DNA from: Pseudomonadota bacterium
Lineage (GTDB): Bacteria > Pseudomonadota > Gammaproteobacteria > Steroidobacterales > Steroidobacteraceae
Assembly: GCA_037200975.1 (NCBI GenBank)
Contig: JBBCGI010000001.1
Location: 124,001-188,000 of the forward strand
Length of the DNA stretch: 64,000 bases
Direction: 5' to 3'
Shown: in pieces, positions 56,142-64,000 of the stretch
Layout: each line of letters starts with the position of its first letter
Position numbering within the stretch: the stretch's first letter is position 1
Made by a program: the position numbers and the translations under genes
The notes under the pieces: generated by a model
Told to the model about the DNA's origin: nothing
Databases searched by the model: none
What the model saw: only the letters and a program-made list of their open reading frames with translations

Positions 56142-56692
56142 GGAACGACCACCACATCGCCGCTCTGCAGATCGATGTTCTGGTCGAGGCGTTTTCCCTT
56201 GACCAGGTCGTTGTAACGGAACGGCAGCGCCTGCTTGCCGGTGGGCGTGCGCCGCAGGATCACGATGTCGGAGAGCGCCGCGAATGGCGTCGTGCCCCCG
56301 GCCATCGACAATGCCTGCATCACGTCGACCGTCGGGTTCATGATGAATTCCCCGGGCTTGTTCACCTGGCCGATGACGTAGACCTTGTTGCCCTTGATCT
56401 CCTGGATGGAGATCGTCACCACCGGATCGGAGATGAATTTGGCGAGACGCTGGCTCACCGTCTTGTTGAGATCCGCCACGGTCTTGCCCTTCGCATCCAC
56501 CTCACCCACCAGCGGAAAGGAGAAGGATCCGTCGGGACGGACCAGCGCGGGGCGCTGCAGGTCGGGCTCCTTCCACACGCTGACCGACAGCAGGTCGCCC
56601 GGCTTCACCGTGTAGTTAGCGTCCTGCGCCAGGAGGTTGGTGGCCCAGGCCAGCGCCATGACGACGCAGCAGGCCATCAGAAACTTCTTCAT
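56138..56692 (-). CDS. Polysaccharide export protein (short Wza-like, SLBB)
   Basis: A 184-residue exported protein with a polysaccharide-export domain (YTVKPGDLLSVSVWKEPDL, GSFSFPLVGEVDAKGKTV) and one SLBB domain (KVYVIGQVNKPGEFIMNP, VMQALSMAGGTTPFA). It is half the size of E. coli Wza, as is usual for exosortase-type loci, and lacks the C-terminal barrel helix. Its signal peptide (MKKFLMACCVVMALAWATNL) has two cysteines but no proper lipobox, so lipidation is doubtful. GGAGA lies at good spacing before the ATG. Confidence 0.92.
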   Translation of the reverse strand: MKKFLMACCVVMALAWATNLLAQDANYTVKPGDLLSVSVWKEPDLQRPALVRPDGSFSFPLVGEVDAKGKTVADLNKTVSQRLAKFISDPVVTISIQEIKGNKVYVIGQVNKPGEFIMNPTVDVMQALSMAGGTTPFAALSDIVILRRTPTGKQALPFRYNDLVKGKRLDQNIDLQSGDVVVVP

Positions 56693-56718
56693 CGCAATTC
56701 TCCAGCCAAGGTTTGGAA

Positions 56719-57291
56719 CTACTTGAGCGACAGCTGCAAACGCCGCAGGTTGCGGTCGCCCGGCGACGTCTCGACCACGAAACCCATCGACATCGCCAGC
56801 ATCTGCATCGGACGGTTCGACCAGAACATCTCGCCACTCAGGCGCGGCAAGCCGACACGTTTGGCGTGGCGCAACAGCGTCGACAGCAACGTGCGTCCGA
56901 CTTGTTCCTCGCGATAAGTGTTGGCCACCGCGACGATGAAATCCGCGTCGACCCGGCTCGACGGCGCGTAGGCCGCGACGCCGATCACACGATCTCCGGC
57001 CGACGTGTTTTCGAGCGCGGCGAATCCCACCGAGGAGTCCGCGCCGTCGCTGGCGATGACGCGATCGAAAAGAATGTGGTTCAGGCCCTGCATGTCGCGC
57101 CGATCGCGCTCCGCCGCGCCGTGATGCAGCGCCAGCGCGAATTCCGCCAGCAGGCGGCGGTCGCCGGGCGAGATCTGCCGCACGCTGTAGGCGCGATGCG
57201 AACGCGGCGTGTAGTACCAGCGTCGCGCCAGCCACGCGCTCGACAAACCAGCCTGAAAACGCGGTGCGGGAGAAGCTGCGGCTCTGTGCAT
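56719..57291 (-). CDS. GNAT-family N-acetyltransferase
   Basis: About 190 residues. The acetyl-CoA site is IVAVANTYREEQVGRTLL, followed by the typical helix LLRHAKRVGLPRLSGEM and the strand LAMSMGFVVE. The start is uncertain: the ATG at 57291 is chosen, but no good ribosome site is seen, and the domain itself starts near YSVRQISPGDRRLLAEF. It is the first gene of the export operon, 26 bp before the Wza-like gene, so it may acylate a sugar precursor or a regulator. The substrate is unknown. Confidence 0.8.
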   Translation of the reverse strand: MHRAAASPAPRFQAGLSSAWLARRWYYTPRSHRAYSVRQISPGDRRLLAEFALALHHGAAERDRRDMQGLNHILFDRVIASDGADSSVGFAALENTSAGDRVIGVAAYAPSSRVDADFIVAVANTYREEQVGRTLLSTLLRHAKRVGLPRLSGEMFWSNRPMQMLAMSMGFVVETSPGDRNLRRLQLSLK

Positions 57292-57550
57292 GGGGCGTAG
57301 AGTCGCGTACCGCGAACCGCCTCGCCGTCGGAGGCCGCGCCGTGCGAAGCTGGAAAACACCTGCATGTGACGCGCGCCGGCACAAATCATGCGGCGCCGT
57401 CCGACAGAACTTTCCGTCATGCAGCACGGCCGACGCGGCGGAGTCTGTGTTGCAGGACAGAACCGGAGCCTCGCACGCAGCAAAGAAGCGTACTGTAGGA
57501 ACAACCCGACAGTCACAGCCCCAACCCGCCTGCAATACTCATCGGCACGC

Positions 57551-60500
57551 ATGAAGACCGCCCCGCTCTCCACCACGACGATGCGCGTGTCGCGACTGCT
57601 CTCGGGCACCGCCTTGTTCGTCAGTCTCGTCGTGCTCGGCGGCTGGGCCTTCGACGTGGCGCCGCTGCGTCCGCTGATTCCCGCGCTCATGACGCCGCAG
57701 ACGGCGTTGTGTATTTCGCTGCTGGCGCTCGCGGCGCTGCTGTCGAGCCTCCAGCCGCGGTGGACACGCAGCGCCGCGCAAGTCGTAGCCGCCGCTGCCG
57801 CGGCGGTGGCGCTCGAAGCGCTGCTGCGCCCGTGGCTGCTCGCGTCGCCCTACGGGTTGCGGACATTCGCCGCGCCGTTTCCCGGCGGCATCGCCCATTC
57901 GACGAGCCTCGTGTGCCTGGTAGCCGCGCTCGCGGTCGCGCTGAGTCCGCTGCACGACCGGCTGGGCGTGCGGCTGTCGACGGCCTCGGCCGGCGTCGGG
58001 CTGTTCATGATCGGCACGTCGCTGGTGGGCCTGCTGCTCGGCAGCCCGACGCTCGCGAGTTTCGGCCTCGATCGGCTGCCCTCCGCCGCGGCCCACGCGA
58101 TCGCCGCGCTGGTCATCCTCGCCACGCTCACGCTGCGCGGCGACGCCGGCTGGGTCTCGGTGTTGTTAGGGCCTTCGGCCGCGGGTAGTTCGGCCCGCGG
58201 CATCATCGCCTGGACCATCCTCGCACCGCTGACGTTCGCCGCACTGGCGCTGGCCGGCGTGCGCGCGGGCCTGTACACCCTGCACTTCGCATTCGCGCTG
58301 CTGGCCGCCACGATGTGCTGCGGCCTGACCTGGCTCGTGATGTGGAACGCGGCGCGGGTCGAACGCGCGCAGCGGCGCGCCGCGAGTGCGAGGGAGGCGA
58401 TGCAGCTCGCCGCCAACCGGCTGCGCCTGGCGAAAACCGCCACCGGAATCCTCATGTGGGAGTGGCTGCCCGGCACGCGCGAGTGGGTGTGCATCGACGG
58501 CGAGGAACGGCTCGACCCCTCCGGCAACGAGTATCTCGAAACGGGTCTGGCGCGTTGCCTGCGCGATGGCAAGGCGGAATTCGAATTTCCGATGCACGAC
58601 GACAGCTGGATGCTGGCCACCTGCTGGCGCGAACTGCGCGACCGGCAGCCCGTGATCGTCGGCATCACGATGGACATCACCGCGCGCAAACACGCGGCGC
58701 TGGCGCTCGAGGCGAGCGAAACGCGGCTGCAGCTCGCGGCGCTGGCATTGCCGGGTTTTGTCTACGACTGGAATTGCCGCAGCGGCAAGATCCTGCGCAC
58801 CTCCGGCATCGAACAGATCCTGGGTTATCGCGGCTCCGAGATCTCGCCGGTGAGCCGCTGGTGGGAAGACCTGGTGCATGCCGAGGACCGCGCGTTGTCG
58901 CTGCCGGCGCGTGTCTTGCGCGCCGCCGATTCCGCCCACGACATCGACAGCATCGCCTGCGAGTACCGCGTGCGTCACCGCGACGGACGTTTCGTCTGGA
59001 TTTGGGATCACTGCGTCCTGACGCGCGATCGCGCCGGCAGCATCGTCCGCGTGGTCGGCAGCGTGCTCGATATCACCGAGCGCAAGGAAGCTGAAGCGCG
59101 CCTGGCGACCAGCGAACATCGTTTCAAGGCCGCGTTGCTCGCCACCGCCGGCATCATCTGGACACACTCGCGCGACGGCCGTGCCGTGGGCGAACAGACC
59201 AGCTGGAGTGCGTTTACCGGGCAGTCGAGCGAGGAGCTGCAGGGCATGGGCTGGATTGAAGCGCTGCATCCCGACGATGTGCAGCCCACGCTCGACGCGT
59301 GGGCACAGGCCATCGGGTCGGGCACGGATCTCGTCACTGTGCAGCGCGTCCGGCGCCGCGATGGCGTGTACCGCACCTTCTCCGTTCACGCCGTCCCGGT
59401 CAGCGACGAACGCGGCGAGATCGTCGAATGGGTGGGGTCGCATACCGACATCACCGAACAACGCGCCGCCGAACAACAGGTGCGCGACAGCCTGCAGCGG
59501 CTCGAAACCGCGCTCGACGCCGAACGCGCCGCGCGCGGCGAGCTCAACGCGGCCGCGCATGCCAAGGACGAATTCCTCGCCACCATCTCGCACGAGTTGC
59601 GCACCCCGCTCAACGCCATCCTCGGCTGGACGACGCTGTTGCAACGTCCGCGCGTCGCCCCTGCCATGATCCAGGACGGGCTCAAGGTCATCGAACGCAA
59701 TGCCCGCGCGCAGACGCAGTTGTTAGGCGACCTGCTCGACGCCAACCAGCTCATGTCCGGCAAGCTGTCGCTGACCTTCGAGCCGATGGATTTCAACGAC
59801 GCGGTGCGCGCGACGCTCGATTCCATGCGCGTGACCATCGCTGCGCGCAAGATCCGGATCGAATGTTCGCTCAGCGAAGAGCCGCTGCCGGTCATGGGGG
59901 ATTCGGTGCGACTGCAACAGATCGTGAGCAACCTGCTGTCCAACGCGATCAAGTTCACTCCCGCCGATGGCGTCATCGAGATCGCCACCGGTGTGCAAGG
60001 AGACATGACGTGCTGCGAAGTCCGCGACAGCGGCGAGGGAATCTCGGTGGAATTCCTGCCGCATATCTTCGAGAAGTTCCGCCAGGCCGATGTCGGCAGC
60101 GCCCGCCGCTTCGCGGGTCTCGGCCTCGGGCTGGCGATCACGCGGCAACTGGTCGAATCCCACGGCGGGTCGATCTCGGTAGATAGCGAAGGCCGCGGCA
60201 AGGGGGCGAAGTTCACCGTGCGGGTTCCACCCCTCGTGCCGGGAGATGGCGAAGTGGCGATCGCCCACCATCATTTCCCCACGCGCCAGACCGACAAGCC
60301 GCTCGCCGGCCTCACCATTCTCGCGGTCGATGACGAGGCGGATTCGCGCGAATACCTGCAACGGTTGCTGGCAGAACAAGGCGCGGAAATCGTCAGCGTG
60401 AGCTCGGCATCGGAAGCACTCGACGAGCTGGCCGCCGATTCCGGACGTTTCAACCTGCTGGTGAGCGACATCGGAATGCCGGGCTCTACCGGTTACGACC

Positions 60501-60715
60501 TCATCGAAGCCGTGCGGCAGCGCCTCAAGGTGAACGCCAGCGATCTGCCGGCGGTGGCGCTGACCGCATTCACCCGTCCGCAGGACCGGGACCGGGCGCT
60601 CGACAAGGGGTTTCAGAAACATCTCGCCAAGCCGGTGCAGGTCGGACGGCTGATCGGCGCGATTCGCCAGCTGACTGGCGCGGCGGCGGGCGGTACGCCT
60701 CCGCGGCGGCATTGA
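57551..60715 (+). CDS. Membrane-bound PAS hybrid histidine kinase
   Basis: A 1054-residue kinase: eight N-terminal membrane helices (MASE-like sensor, residues about 15-265), three PAS-type domains (about 290-380, 390-510, 520-640; the last two end in DITERKEAE and DITEQRAAE), HisKA with His681 (ATISHELRTPLNAIL), an ATPase domain (VRDSGEGISVEF, GLGLGLAIT) and a C-terminal receiver with Asp973 (LLVSDIGMPG). It diverges from the exopolysaccharide export operon over 259 bp, so it may control that locus, though no DNA-binding partner is next to it. The ATG at 57551 starts just before the first helix. Confidence 0.93.
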   Translation: MKTAPLSTTTMRVSRLLSGTALFVSLVVLGGWAFDVAPLRPLIPALMTPQTALCISLLALAALLSSLQPRWTRSAAQVVAAAAAAVALEALLRPWLLASPYGLRTFAAPFPGGIAHSTSLVCLVAALAVALSPLHDRLGVRLSTASAGVGLFMIGTSLVGLLLGSPTLASFGLDRLPSAAAHAIAALVILATLTLRGDAGWVSVLLGPSAAGSSARGIIAWTILAPLTFAALALAGVRAGLYTLHFAFALLAATMCCGLTWLVMWNAARVERAQRRAASAREAMQLAANRLRLAKTATGILMWEWLPGTREWVCIDGEERLDPSGNEYLETGLARCLRDGKAEFEFPMHDDSWMLATCWRELRDRQPVIVGITMDITARKHAALALEASETRLQLAALALPGFVYDWNCRSGKILRTSGIEQILGYRGSEISPVSRWWEDLVHAEDRALSLPARVLRAADSAHDIDSIACEYRVRHRDGRFVWIWDHCVLTRDRAGSIVRVVGSVLDITERKEAEARLATSEHRFKAALLATAGIIWTHSRDGRAVGEQTSWSAFTGQSSEELQGMGWIEALHPDDVQPTLDAWAQAIGSGTDLVTVQRVRRRDGVYRTFSVHAVPVSDERGEIVEWVGSHTDITEQRAAEQQVRDSLQRLETALDAERAARGELNAAAHAKDEFLATISHELRTPLNAILGWTTLLQRPRVAPAMIQDGLKVIERNARAQTQLLGDLLDANQLMSGKLSLTFEPMDFNDAVRATLDSMRVTIAARKIRIECSLSEEPLPVMGDSVRLQQIVSNLLSNAIKFTPADGVIEIATGVQGDMTCCEVRDSGEGISVEFLPHIFEKFRQADVGSARRFAGLGLGLAITRQLVESHGGSISVDSEGRGKGAKFTVRVPPLVPGDGEVAIAHHHFPTRQTDKPLAGLTILAVDDEADSREYLQRLLAEQGAEIVSVSSASEALDELAADSGRFNLLVSDIGMPGSTGYDLIEAVRQRLKVNASDLPAVALTAFTRPQDRDRALDKGFQKHLAKPVQVGRLIGAIRQLTGAAAGGTPPRRH

Positions 60716-60719
60716 ACCG

Positions 60720-61271
60720 CTACGGCTTGAGCGTCAGCAACAGGTCGCGGTTTTTCTCGTAACGCGTCAGCGCCTCGCGCAGCACGCGTTTGAGCTCCGC
60801 ATCGCCCTGGCCTGCGATCTGCGCGCGGTACTGATCGATGGTCGCCTGGTGCCAGGAAAGCTGCCCGATGATGAAATTCGCGTTGCTGCGCGCTTCGGTG
60901 TTGGCGGCGATCGAACCTGCGCGCTGCGGATTACCTTCCGGCAGGCGCCAACCCTTGCGTTTGGCGATCGCCTCGAGGCTGCGTGCGGTCGCATCGTTCG
61001 TCGCGCCGATCTGTTTCGCCGCCGCGCGCAGTGGCGCCGCCTCCAGGATTTCACTCGCGGTACGCGCCTCGGCAACGCCCTGCCGCGTGTTTTCCAGGGC
61101 AGCGGCGATAAACGCCGGATCATCGGTCGCCACCAGCGCCCGATCGAACAGAGGATCGGTCGGAGTGCCGTCGCGCTGTTGCCGCAGCCCGGCCGGATCC
61201 GGGTGACGGGGCAATGTGGTCTGCCCGACGGTCGCGCCGGCCAGCAGCATGGAAATCGTGAATGTGATCAT
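60720..61271 (-). CDS. DUF4142-domain exported protein
   Basis: A 183-residue exported protein with a short signal (MITFTISMLLAGATVG) and a ferritin-like helical DUF4142 domain (FIAAALENTRQGVAEARTAS, NFIIGQLSWHQATIDQYRAQ). Family members are periplasmic and of unknown function. GGAG lies before the ATG. It converges tail to tail on the PAS kinase gene, 4 bp apart. A diverged second DUF4142 gene lies at 62513-63196. Confidence 0.82.
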   Translation of the reverse strand: MITFTISMLLAGATVGQTTLPRHPDPAGLRQQRDGTPTDPLFDRALVATDDPAFIAAALENTRQGVAEARTASEILEAAPLRAAAKQIGATNDATARSLEAIAKRKGWRLPEGNPQRAGSIAANTEARSNANFIIGQLSWHQATIDQYRAQIAGQGDAELKRVLREALTRYEKNRDLLLTLKP

Positions 61272-61350
61272 CGGCGCTCCGTTGAACCGACAGACTTCCC
61301 GGTCGCAGGCGGGCACCGGCGATGCCGGCGCCGCCCACTTCCGTCTCTAA

Positions 61351-61692
61351 CTAGTCTCGACGAAGCACGATCGCGGCGATGAGCGCCACGGCAGCCCCGG
61401 CGGCCGCACCGTAAGCGATCGACTTCCACGGATTCTCTTGCACGTACGTGTCCGTGGCCTTGGCCGCATCGTTGGCGGCGCCGCGCACCCGCGTGCCGGC
61501 ATCGGCGAGACGGACCTTCGCCTGGCTGACGGTGCGCAAAACACGCGCGCGCACGGCATCCACCGCGGCTCCGCCCTCTTCGCCCAGCGTCTTCAGCAGT
61601 TCTTCTGCCTGCGCGACGATGCGGTTGAGCTCGATCACCGTGGTTTCGGAATTGCGCGTGCCGTTCTCATAGGCCTTTGATTGAATGCTCAT
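61351..61692 (-). CDS. DUF883 (YqjD-like) membrane-anchored protein, second copy
   Basis: A 113-residue protein with a helical N-domain (ELNRIVAQAEELLKTLGEEG) and a C-terminal membrane helix (AYGAAAGAAVALIAAIVL) after the hallmark YVQENPWKS. It is clearly paralogous to the protein at 18677-19015, but lies without yqjE or yqjK neighbours. AGGAGGAG precedes the ATG. By family it may tether ribosomes or other partners to the inner membrane under stress. Confidence 0.88.
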   Translation of the reverse strand: MSIQSKAYENGTRNSETTVIELNRIVAQAEELLKTLGEEGGAAVDAVRARVLRTVSQAKVRLADAGTRVRGAANDAAKATDTYVQENPWKSIAYGAAAGAAVALIAAIVLRRD

Positions 61693-61961
61693 CGAGTCTC
61701 CTCCTCAGGGGAATACGTTGTGGGGTGTGCCACCCTAAGGCTGATGGCCTTGCAGCCGTGTCAGCGCACACAGCACAGCGGCCCCTCATCCGCACCGGAC
61801 GCGTGTAGGGATGCACCGACACGTCCATCGCGGTCGGTCACGTCTTACGACGTATGGGCGCATCTTCTGCGCGCGCCGCACTGGCGCGCGGGCGCAGCAT
61901 TCAGTGCGACAACCGAATCGGACCAACGACTCGCCATTCGAACCCCCTTCTAGGAGATGAC

Positions 61962-62366
61962 ATGACAAAGACATACAGCAGCTGGACATTGGCAGTGGCG
62001 GCAGCGGTGGGCGTATGCGCGCTTGCCGGCTGCAATCAGCGTGAATCGGCCAACGAGACGGCGAAGGATGTGGCAGAGGCCCGCCAGGACGCCAACGAGA
62101 ACGTCGCCGAAGAGACACGCGAGGCGGCGGATACGGCGACCGCAGGTGCGGAAGACCGCGCCGCGGCCGAGTACGACGTGGCGGTGGCGCAGGCCGATGG
62201 CCAGAAGAAGATCGCCACCGAGAAGTGCGAGACCCTGGGCAGCGATGCACAGAAGGCTTGCAAGGACCAGGCTGACGCGACCTACGAGTCGGCCAAGGCG
62301 CAGGCCCAGGCGACACTCGATGCCGCGAAGCGTTCCGGTTCGGCGTCGATTCAGCCGACGAACTGA
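61962..62366 (+). CDS. Small Ala/Glu-rich lipoprotein
   Basis: A 134-residue lipoprotein with a clear signal and lipobox (AVGVCALAGCNQ), followed by a long, highly charged helical region (ETAKDVAEARQDANENVAEE) and a segment with two Cys (TEKCETLGSDAQKACKDQAD) that could form a disulphide. TAGGAGATG lies before the ATG. No named family is recognised; it resembles envelope-stress lipoproteins with helical tails. A hairpin follows the stop. Confidence 0.8.
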   Translation: MTKTYSSWTLAVAAAVGVCALAGCNQRESANETAKDVAEARQDANENVAEETREAADTATAGAEDRAAAEYDVAVAQADGQKKIATEKCETLGSDAQKACKDQADATYESAKAQAQATLDAAKRSGSASIQPTN

Positions 62367-62452
62367 AGTCTGGTGATGGAAGGAATGCGCACTCACGACG
62401 GGGTGATGCCCACCTGCGAGACCATTGCAAACGGTCGTGATTGCGTGGCAGA

Positions 62453-62487
62453 CCGTCCGGCGGCAGCTAACTACTGCCGCCGGACGG
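62453..62487. terminator. Strong hairpin after the small lipoprotein gene
   Basis: A perfect 14-bp stem (CCGTCCGGCGGCAG facing CTGCCGCCGGACGG) around a 7-nt loop, followed only by GTTGTCC, so it lacks a clean T-run. It lies 87 bp after one stop and just before the ribosome site of the next gene. It may terminate partly or protect the 3' end. Confidence 0.6.
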
Positions 62488-62512
62488 GTTGTCCGGATAG
62501 AGGAGAATGAAC

Positions 62513-63196
62513 ATGATTGCGAGGAAACTGCGGTCGGTCGGCACGAGCCTCGTGGCGATCGGCATCGCGACGGCCGCGCCCGCCTGGGCCGTGAGCCTAT
62601 CCACGGTCGGACCGGCGCAGCCGTTGCCCGACTCCGCCCTGAACAATGCCGCCTCCCTTTCAGGTGACAGCTGGAGCGCCGGAAGCGGCTCGCTGGTGCC
62701 GCTGATGGCGGTTGAAATGGAAGCCAACCACGCCGCCACGATCGATGCCCCGGCGGCCGAAGGCGGCGGTGCGCCGGCCGTGGGCAAACCCCTCGACGAC
62801 ATCGCGTTCGTCAGGGTCGCTACCGAAAACGGCCGCAAGGAAGTGACTTCGGCGCGCGAGGCGCTGCCGCAGTTGAAGGCTCCCGAACTCAAGCGCATCG
62901 CCGAGATGCTGGTCACCGACCACAACAATGCGAATGCCCGCCTGTCGCAGATCGCCGAGGCGAAGCAATGGCCTGTGCCGCCACCGTCCGCGCCCGCCGC
63001 CCCGCCATCGGGCAGCGCAAGCAGCGACTTCGATGCGAAATGGACCGCGGAGATGATCGCCGGGCATGAGCGCTCCGTTGCCCTCTACCGGGCACAGGCG
63101 GCCGGCGGCGAAGACAAGGATTTGCGCAAATACGCGCGCGACACCCTGCCGACCATCGAGCAGCACCTCGCCCAACTCAAAGGTCTGCAGAAATGA
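62513..63196 (+). CDS. DUF4142-domain exported protein, second copy
   Basis: About 227 residues with a signal peptide ending APAWAVS and a DUF4142-like helical domain (FVRVATENGRKEVTSAREAL, EMIAGHERSVALYRAQAAGG). A proline-rich linker (PVPPPSAPAAPPSG) splits the domain. AGGAG lies 7 bp before the ATG at 62513; the ATG at 62507 is too close to it. The function of the family is unknown. The stop overlaps the next small gene as ATGA. Confidence 0.82.
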   Translation: MIARKLRSVGTSLVAIGIATAAPAWAVSLSTVGPAQPLPDSALNNAASLSGDSWSAGSGSLVPLMAVEMEANHAATIDAPAAEGGGAPAVGKPLDDIAFVRVATENGRKEVTSAREALPQLKAPELKRIAEMLVTDHNNANARLSQIAEAKQWPVPPPSAPAAPPSGSASSDFDAKWTAEMIAGHERSVALYRAQAAGGEDKDLRKYARDTLPTIEQHLAQLKGLQK

Positions 63197-63417
63197 CCAC
63201 CACGGAGAAAAACATGGTAGCCATGCGAATCATCAAACTACTGGGCATTGCCGGCATCGCCATCCTGGCGGCTTCGTTCGTCGCCGCGCGCTCGCAGCGC
63301 AAGGCCGAAGAACAGCGCCGCCGTCTCAACGAGGATCTCGAGCGCGAGCGCTGGGAAAGCGAAGGCGGCGCGTCGCATACCGGGCCTGCGACGCAGAGCG
63401 CGGTGACCGCGCACTGA
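63193..63417 (+). CDS. Small single-pass membrane protein
   Basis: A 74-residue protein with one membrane helix (LLGIAGIAILAASFVAA) and a charged cytoplasmic tail (KAEEQRRRLNEDLERERWES). The ATG at 63193 is coupled to the preceding stop; an ATG at 63214 with GGAGAAA upstream is also good. It was probably translated with the DUF4142 protein. No family is recognised. Confidence 0.65.
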   Translation: MTTTEKNMVAMRIIKLLGIAGIAILAASFVAARSQRKAEEQRRRLNEDLERERWESEGGASHTGPATQSAVTAH

Positions 63418-63433
63418 ACCCGTTCGACGGCGG

Positions 63434-64000
63434 TCAACGCCCCAGCTGCAGGGCCGTGAGTATTGCCGGATCGTTGCGTATCAGTTTGTGGATGAGCTCA
63501 GCGTAAAACGCCGGCATCGCCTTCTGCATGGCGGGAATTCCACCCGTGAAGACATTGGTGTTGTCGAGGATCTTGGTGTCCTCCGCGCGATTGTTGGCCA
63601 GCAACTTGCCGTCGGGAGTCGTCACCGACACTTCCACGTCGTACCAGAAGCGGCTGGACACCGCACTGTCGAAGTTCCAGTCGTGAATACGCACCGACAA
63701 TTGCGGCACAGCCGCGCCGGACGCTTCCACCATCCCGAGGCTCAGCAATTCCTGCCGCAAATCTCCCTTCATCTGCTCCGCCAGCGAGCGCTTCTGCTTG
63801 TTGAAGACGTCGATCGGATTGCCGTACCCACCCCTGACAATGCCGAGATAGAACGGAAACTTCCTGGCGTGTGTCACGTACGGCCGCAGGTCGGTGACGA
63901 CGAGGTTGAACGGCCTGGACGCCAGGCCCGGCAGGTATTCGGGCGCGGGTGGTGAGTAGCCCAGCTCGAGGAATGGCCTGCAGCCGGCCAACAGCAGGGA
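63434..64000 (-). CDS. Lipoprotein, 5' end cut by window edge
   Basis: 189 codons are visible. The sequence enters with SLLLAGCRPF, a complete lipobox, so only part of the signal peptide is missing. The mature part has a beta-rich domain (LVVTDLRPYVTH, SVRIHDWNFDSAVSSRFWYD, VEVSVTTPDGKLL) similar in outline to YajG-type or TolB-like lipoproteins, but I cannot name the family. It converges on the small membrane-protein gene, 16 bp apart. Confidence 0.8.
   Translation of the reverse strand, partial: SLLLAGCRPFLELGYSPPAPEYLPGLASRPFNLVVTDLRPYVTHARKFPFYLGIVRGGYGNPIDVFNKQKRSLAEQMKGDLRQELLSLGMVEASGAAVPQLSVRIHDWNFDSAVSSRFWYDVEVSVTTPDGKLLANNRAEDTKILDNTNVFTGGIPAMQKAMPAFYAELIHKLIRNDPAILTALQLGR

Overview
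This window is high-GC DNA from a Gram-negative bacterium. It carries an alpha-2-macroglobulin/PbpC pair, a Wza/Wzz-type exopolysaccharide export locus, an E. coli-like yqjD-yqjE-yqjK operon and many hybrid histidine kinases. Gene content, very high GC at third codon positions and two palindromic REP families suggest a gammaproteobacterium, perhaps of the Nevskiales/Steroidobacteraceae type. The lineage is an inference from gene content; no rRNA or marker gene is present to settle it.

Layout. 1-3265: glycogen phosphorylase (cut by the left edge) diverges from a polyphosphate-glucokinase-like ROK kinase. 3606-11720: alpha-2-macroglobulin lipoprotein and penicillin-binding protein 1C, the latter with a REP palindrome read in frame as protein. 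11746-17360: a fluoroacetate-dehalogenase-like hydrolase, small hypotheticals, three response regulators, an outer-membrane barrel protein, an Fe/Mn superoxide dismutase and a NarX-type kinase. 17394-24297: a translationally coupled yqjD-yqjE-yqjK-ferritin operon, a phospholipase D/cardiolipin-synthase-like lipoprotein, envelope-stress proteins (BON, DUF1328), an SGNH hydrolase coupled to a mini-AAA protein, and a YfcG-like GST. 24314-28551: a coupled two-lipase cassette (DUF2235 plus a patatin split by membrane helices), followed by a RAYT transposase flanked by its own REP half-sites. 28549-35785: two hybrid kinases, one of 1831 residues with eight near-identical HAMP-type repeats. 36003-36232: a 230-bp element with perfect 53-bp inverted arms. 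36235-57291: an M28 peptidase and a large minus-strand exopolysaccharide locus. 57551-64000: a membrane PAS hybrid kinase, then small envelope/stress genes (two DUF4142, one DUF883, lipoproteins), ending in a lipoprotein cut by the right edge.

How the genes fit together. The exopolysaccharide locus reads leftwards. It has GNAT, Wza-like exporter, outer-membrane barrel, Wzz-like protein and tyrosine autokinase; then an Ig/FnIII lipoprotein and a pectate-lyase-like beta-helix; then phosphoglycosyltransferase, Wzy/ligase, three GT4 glycosyltransferases, a CapK-like adenylating enzyme, a heparinase II/III-like lyase and an amylo-alpha-1,6-glucosidase-like hydrolase. Many junctions are ATGA overlaps, so the genes are probably co-translated. 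No Wzx flippase, exosortase or nucleotide-sugar gene is in the window. The rest mixes signalling (six kinase or regulator loci) with envelope and oxidative-stress genes.

Most unusual points: the RAYT cassette with matching REPs at two other loci, one inside the pbpC coding sequence; a second unrelated REP family; the long-armed palindrome; an apparent 5' frameshift or missing start in the Wzy/ligase gene; and a textbook intrinsic terminator inside the start of the phospholipase-D gene.
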